From contig MSJI02000108.1 in NCBI GenBank assembly GCA_001931905.2, positions 7,895 to 26,177 of the forward strand: a stretch of DNA of 18,283 nucleotides. Direction: 5' to 3'. A program made the position numbers and the translations under genes. Origin of the DNA: Cladosporium sp. IMV 00045 (taxonomy: Eukaryota > Ascomycota > Dothideomycetes > Cladosporiales > Cladosporiaceae). The notes below the pieces were generated by a model that saw only the letters and a list, made by a program, of their open reading frames with translations, searched no databases and was not told where the DNA came from. Shown piece by piece: positions 18,020 to 18,283 of this stretch; positions within the stretch are counted from its first letter, which is position 1; each line of letters opens with the position of its first letter.

Positions 18020-18283
18020 GCGGTGGGCCGAGCTACCGCGACACCTACCACGACAATGCGCGGACTTCCTCCTCCCAGCGCGCCCTTGCGACTTTGTCTC
18101 CTGCCTTCGGGTCGCCGGCATCCACCAGTGTCGGTCTGACCTCGCGACACCCGGCGCGGTCTCTGCAGGACTGGCAAGTCGAGGATATCATACTCCTGGC
18201 GACTGTTGATGGAAGCATCCACGCGCGTGACCGGACCAATTTCGCCGCCAGATGGCAGCTGGAGTCCGACAAACCAATGGTCG
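17908..18283 (+). CDS. IRE1: IRE1, ER stress sensor kinase/endoribonuclease (5' part, cut by window end)
   Basis: Ire1 is an ER membrane protein whose luminal part senses unfolded proteins and whose cytosolic kinase-RNase splices HAC1-type mRNA. Only 125 codons are in the window, and the frame is open to the last base. Residues 1-24 form a probable signal peptide: MSPGPPIRLRD, then a hydrophobic VLWTTLLVPIAVAL. A disordered Ser/Ala-rich segment follows to about residue 86. Then comes the start of the luminal sensor domain, with SLQDWQVEDIILLATVDGS and IHARDR, matching the first beta strands of fungal Ire1 luminal domains. The transmembrane, kinase and RNase parts lie beyond the edge, so identity rests on the luminal motif and the signal peptide. 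The start was chosen because it gives the signal peptide directly. A PQQ-like beta-propeller protein of another kind is a less likely alternative. Confidence 0.85.
   Translation, partial: MSPGPPIRLRDVLWTTLLVPIAVALQQQPDDAYNTQMSGGPSYRDTYHDNARTSSSQRALATLSPAFGSPASTSVGLTSRHPARSLQDWQVEDIILLATVDGSIHARDRTNFAARWQLESDKPMV

Overview
The window looks like nuclear DNA of a filamentous ascomycete (Pezizomycotina, possibly Dothideomycetes; the class is a guess). Three genes carry short introns of 64-120 nt with fungal GTGAGT, GTATGT or GTAAGT donors, CTAAC or CTGAC branch sites close to the 3' end, and CAG or TAG acceptors. The encoded proteins are all core or typical ascomycete proteins. Five protein genes are supported, all on the + strand, separated by 1-3 kb of non-coding DNA.

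Layout: (1) 349-1669, RPT4, a 26S proteasome base ATPase, three exons. (2) 1670-3637, about 2 kb without a convincing gene, holding a short telomere-like tract, a decayed direct repeat and a CACGTG palindrome. (3) 3638-8119, an intronless 1493-residue full-length ABC-C (MRP/Yor1-type) transporter. (4) 8120-11010, about 2.9 kb of non-coding DNA with a degenerate tandem array of roughly 90-100 nt units at about 8353-8747, followed by a long pyrimidine-rich leader. (5) 11011-14282, ATG1, the autophagy-initiating kinase, three exons, 1027 residues. (6) 14283-15345, spacer with a small AAC/AGC microsatellite. (7) 15346-16284, pyrroline-5-carboxylate reductase (proline synthesis), two exons. (8) 16285-17907, spacer with hairpins and an AGCA microsatellite. 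(9) 17908-18283, the 5' end of IRE1, the ER unfolded-protein sensor, cut by the window edge.

The genes do not form an operon or a metabolic cluster. Three of the five belong to the three large protein quality-control routes (proteasome, autophagy, unfolded protein response), which is worth a synteny check but may be coincidence. No transposon ORF, tRNA, rRNA or CRISPR array was found, and I see no clear novel multi-gene system. The most useful less-obvious observations are the decayed tandem array, the interstitial telomere-like tract, an out-of-frame ATG 8 nt before the IRE1 start, a cluster of RRxS motifs plus an AIM-like YVVI in ATG1, and a repeated C-rich to G-rich wobble switch inside coding exons.
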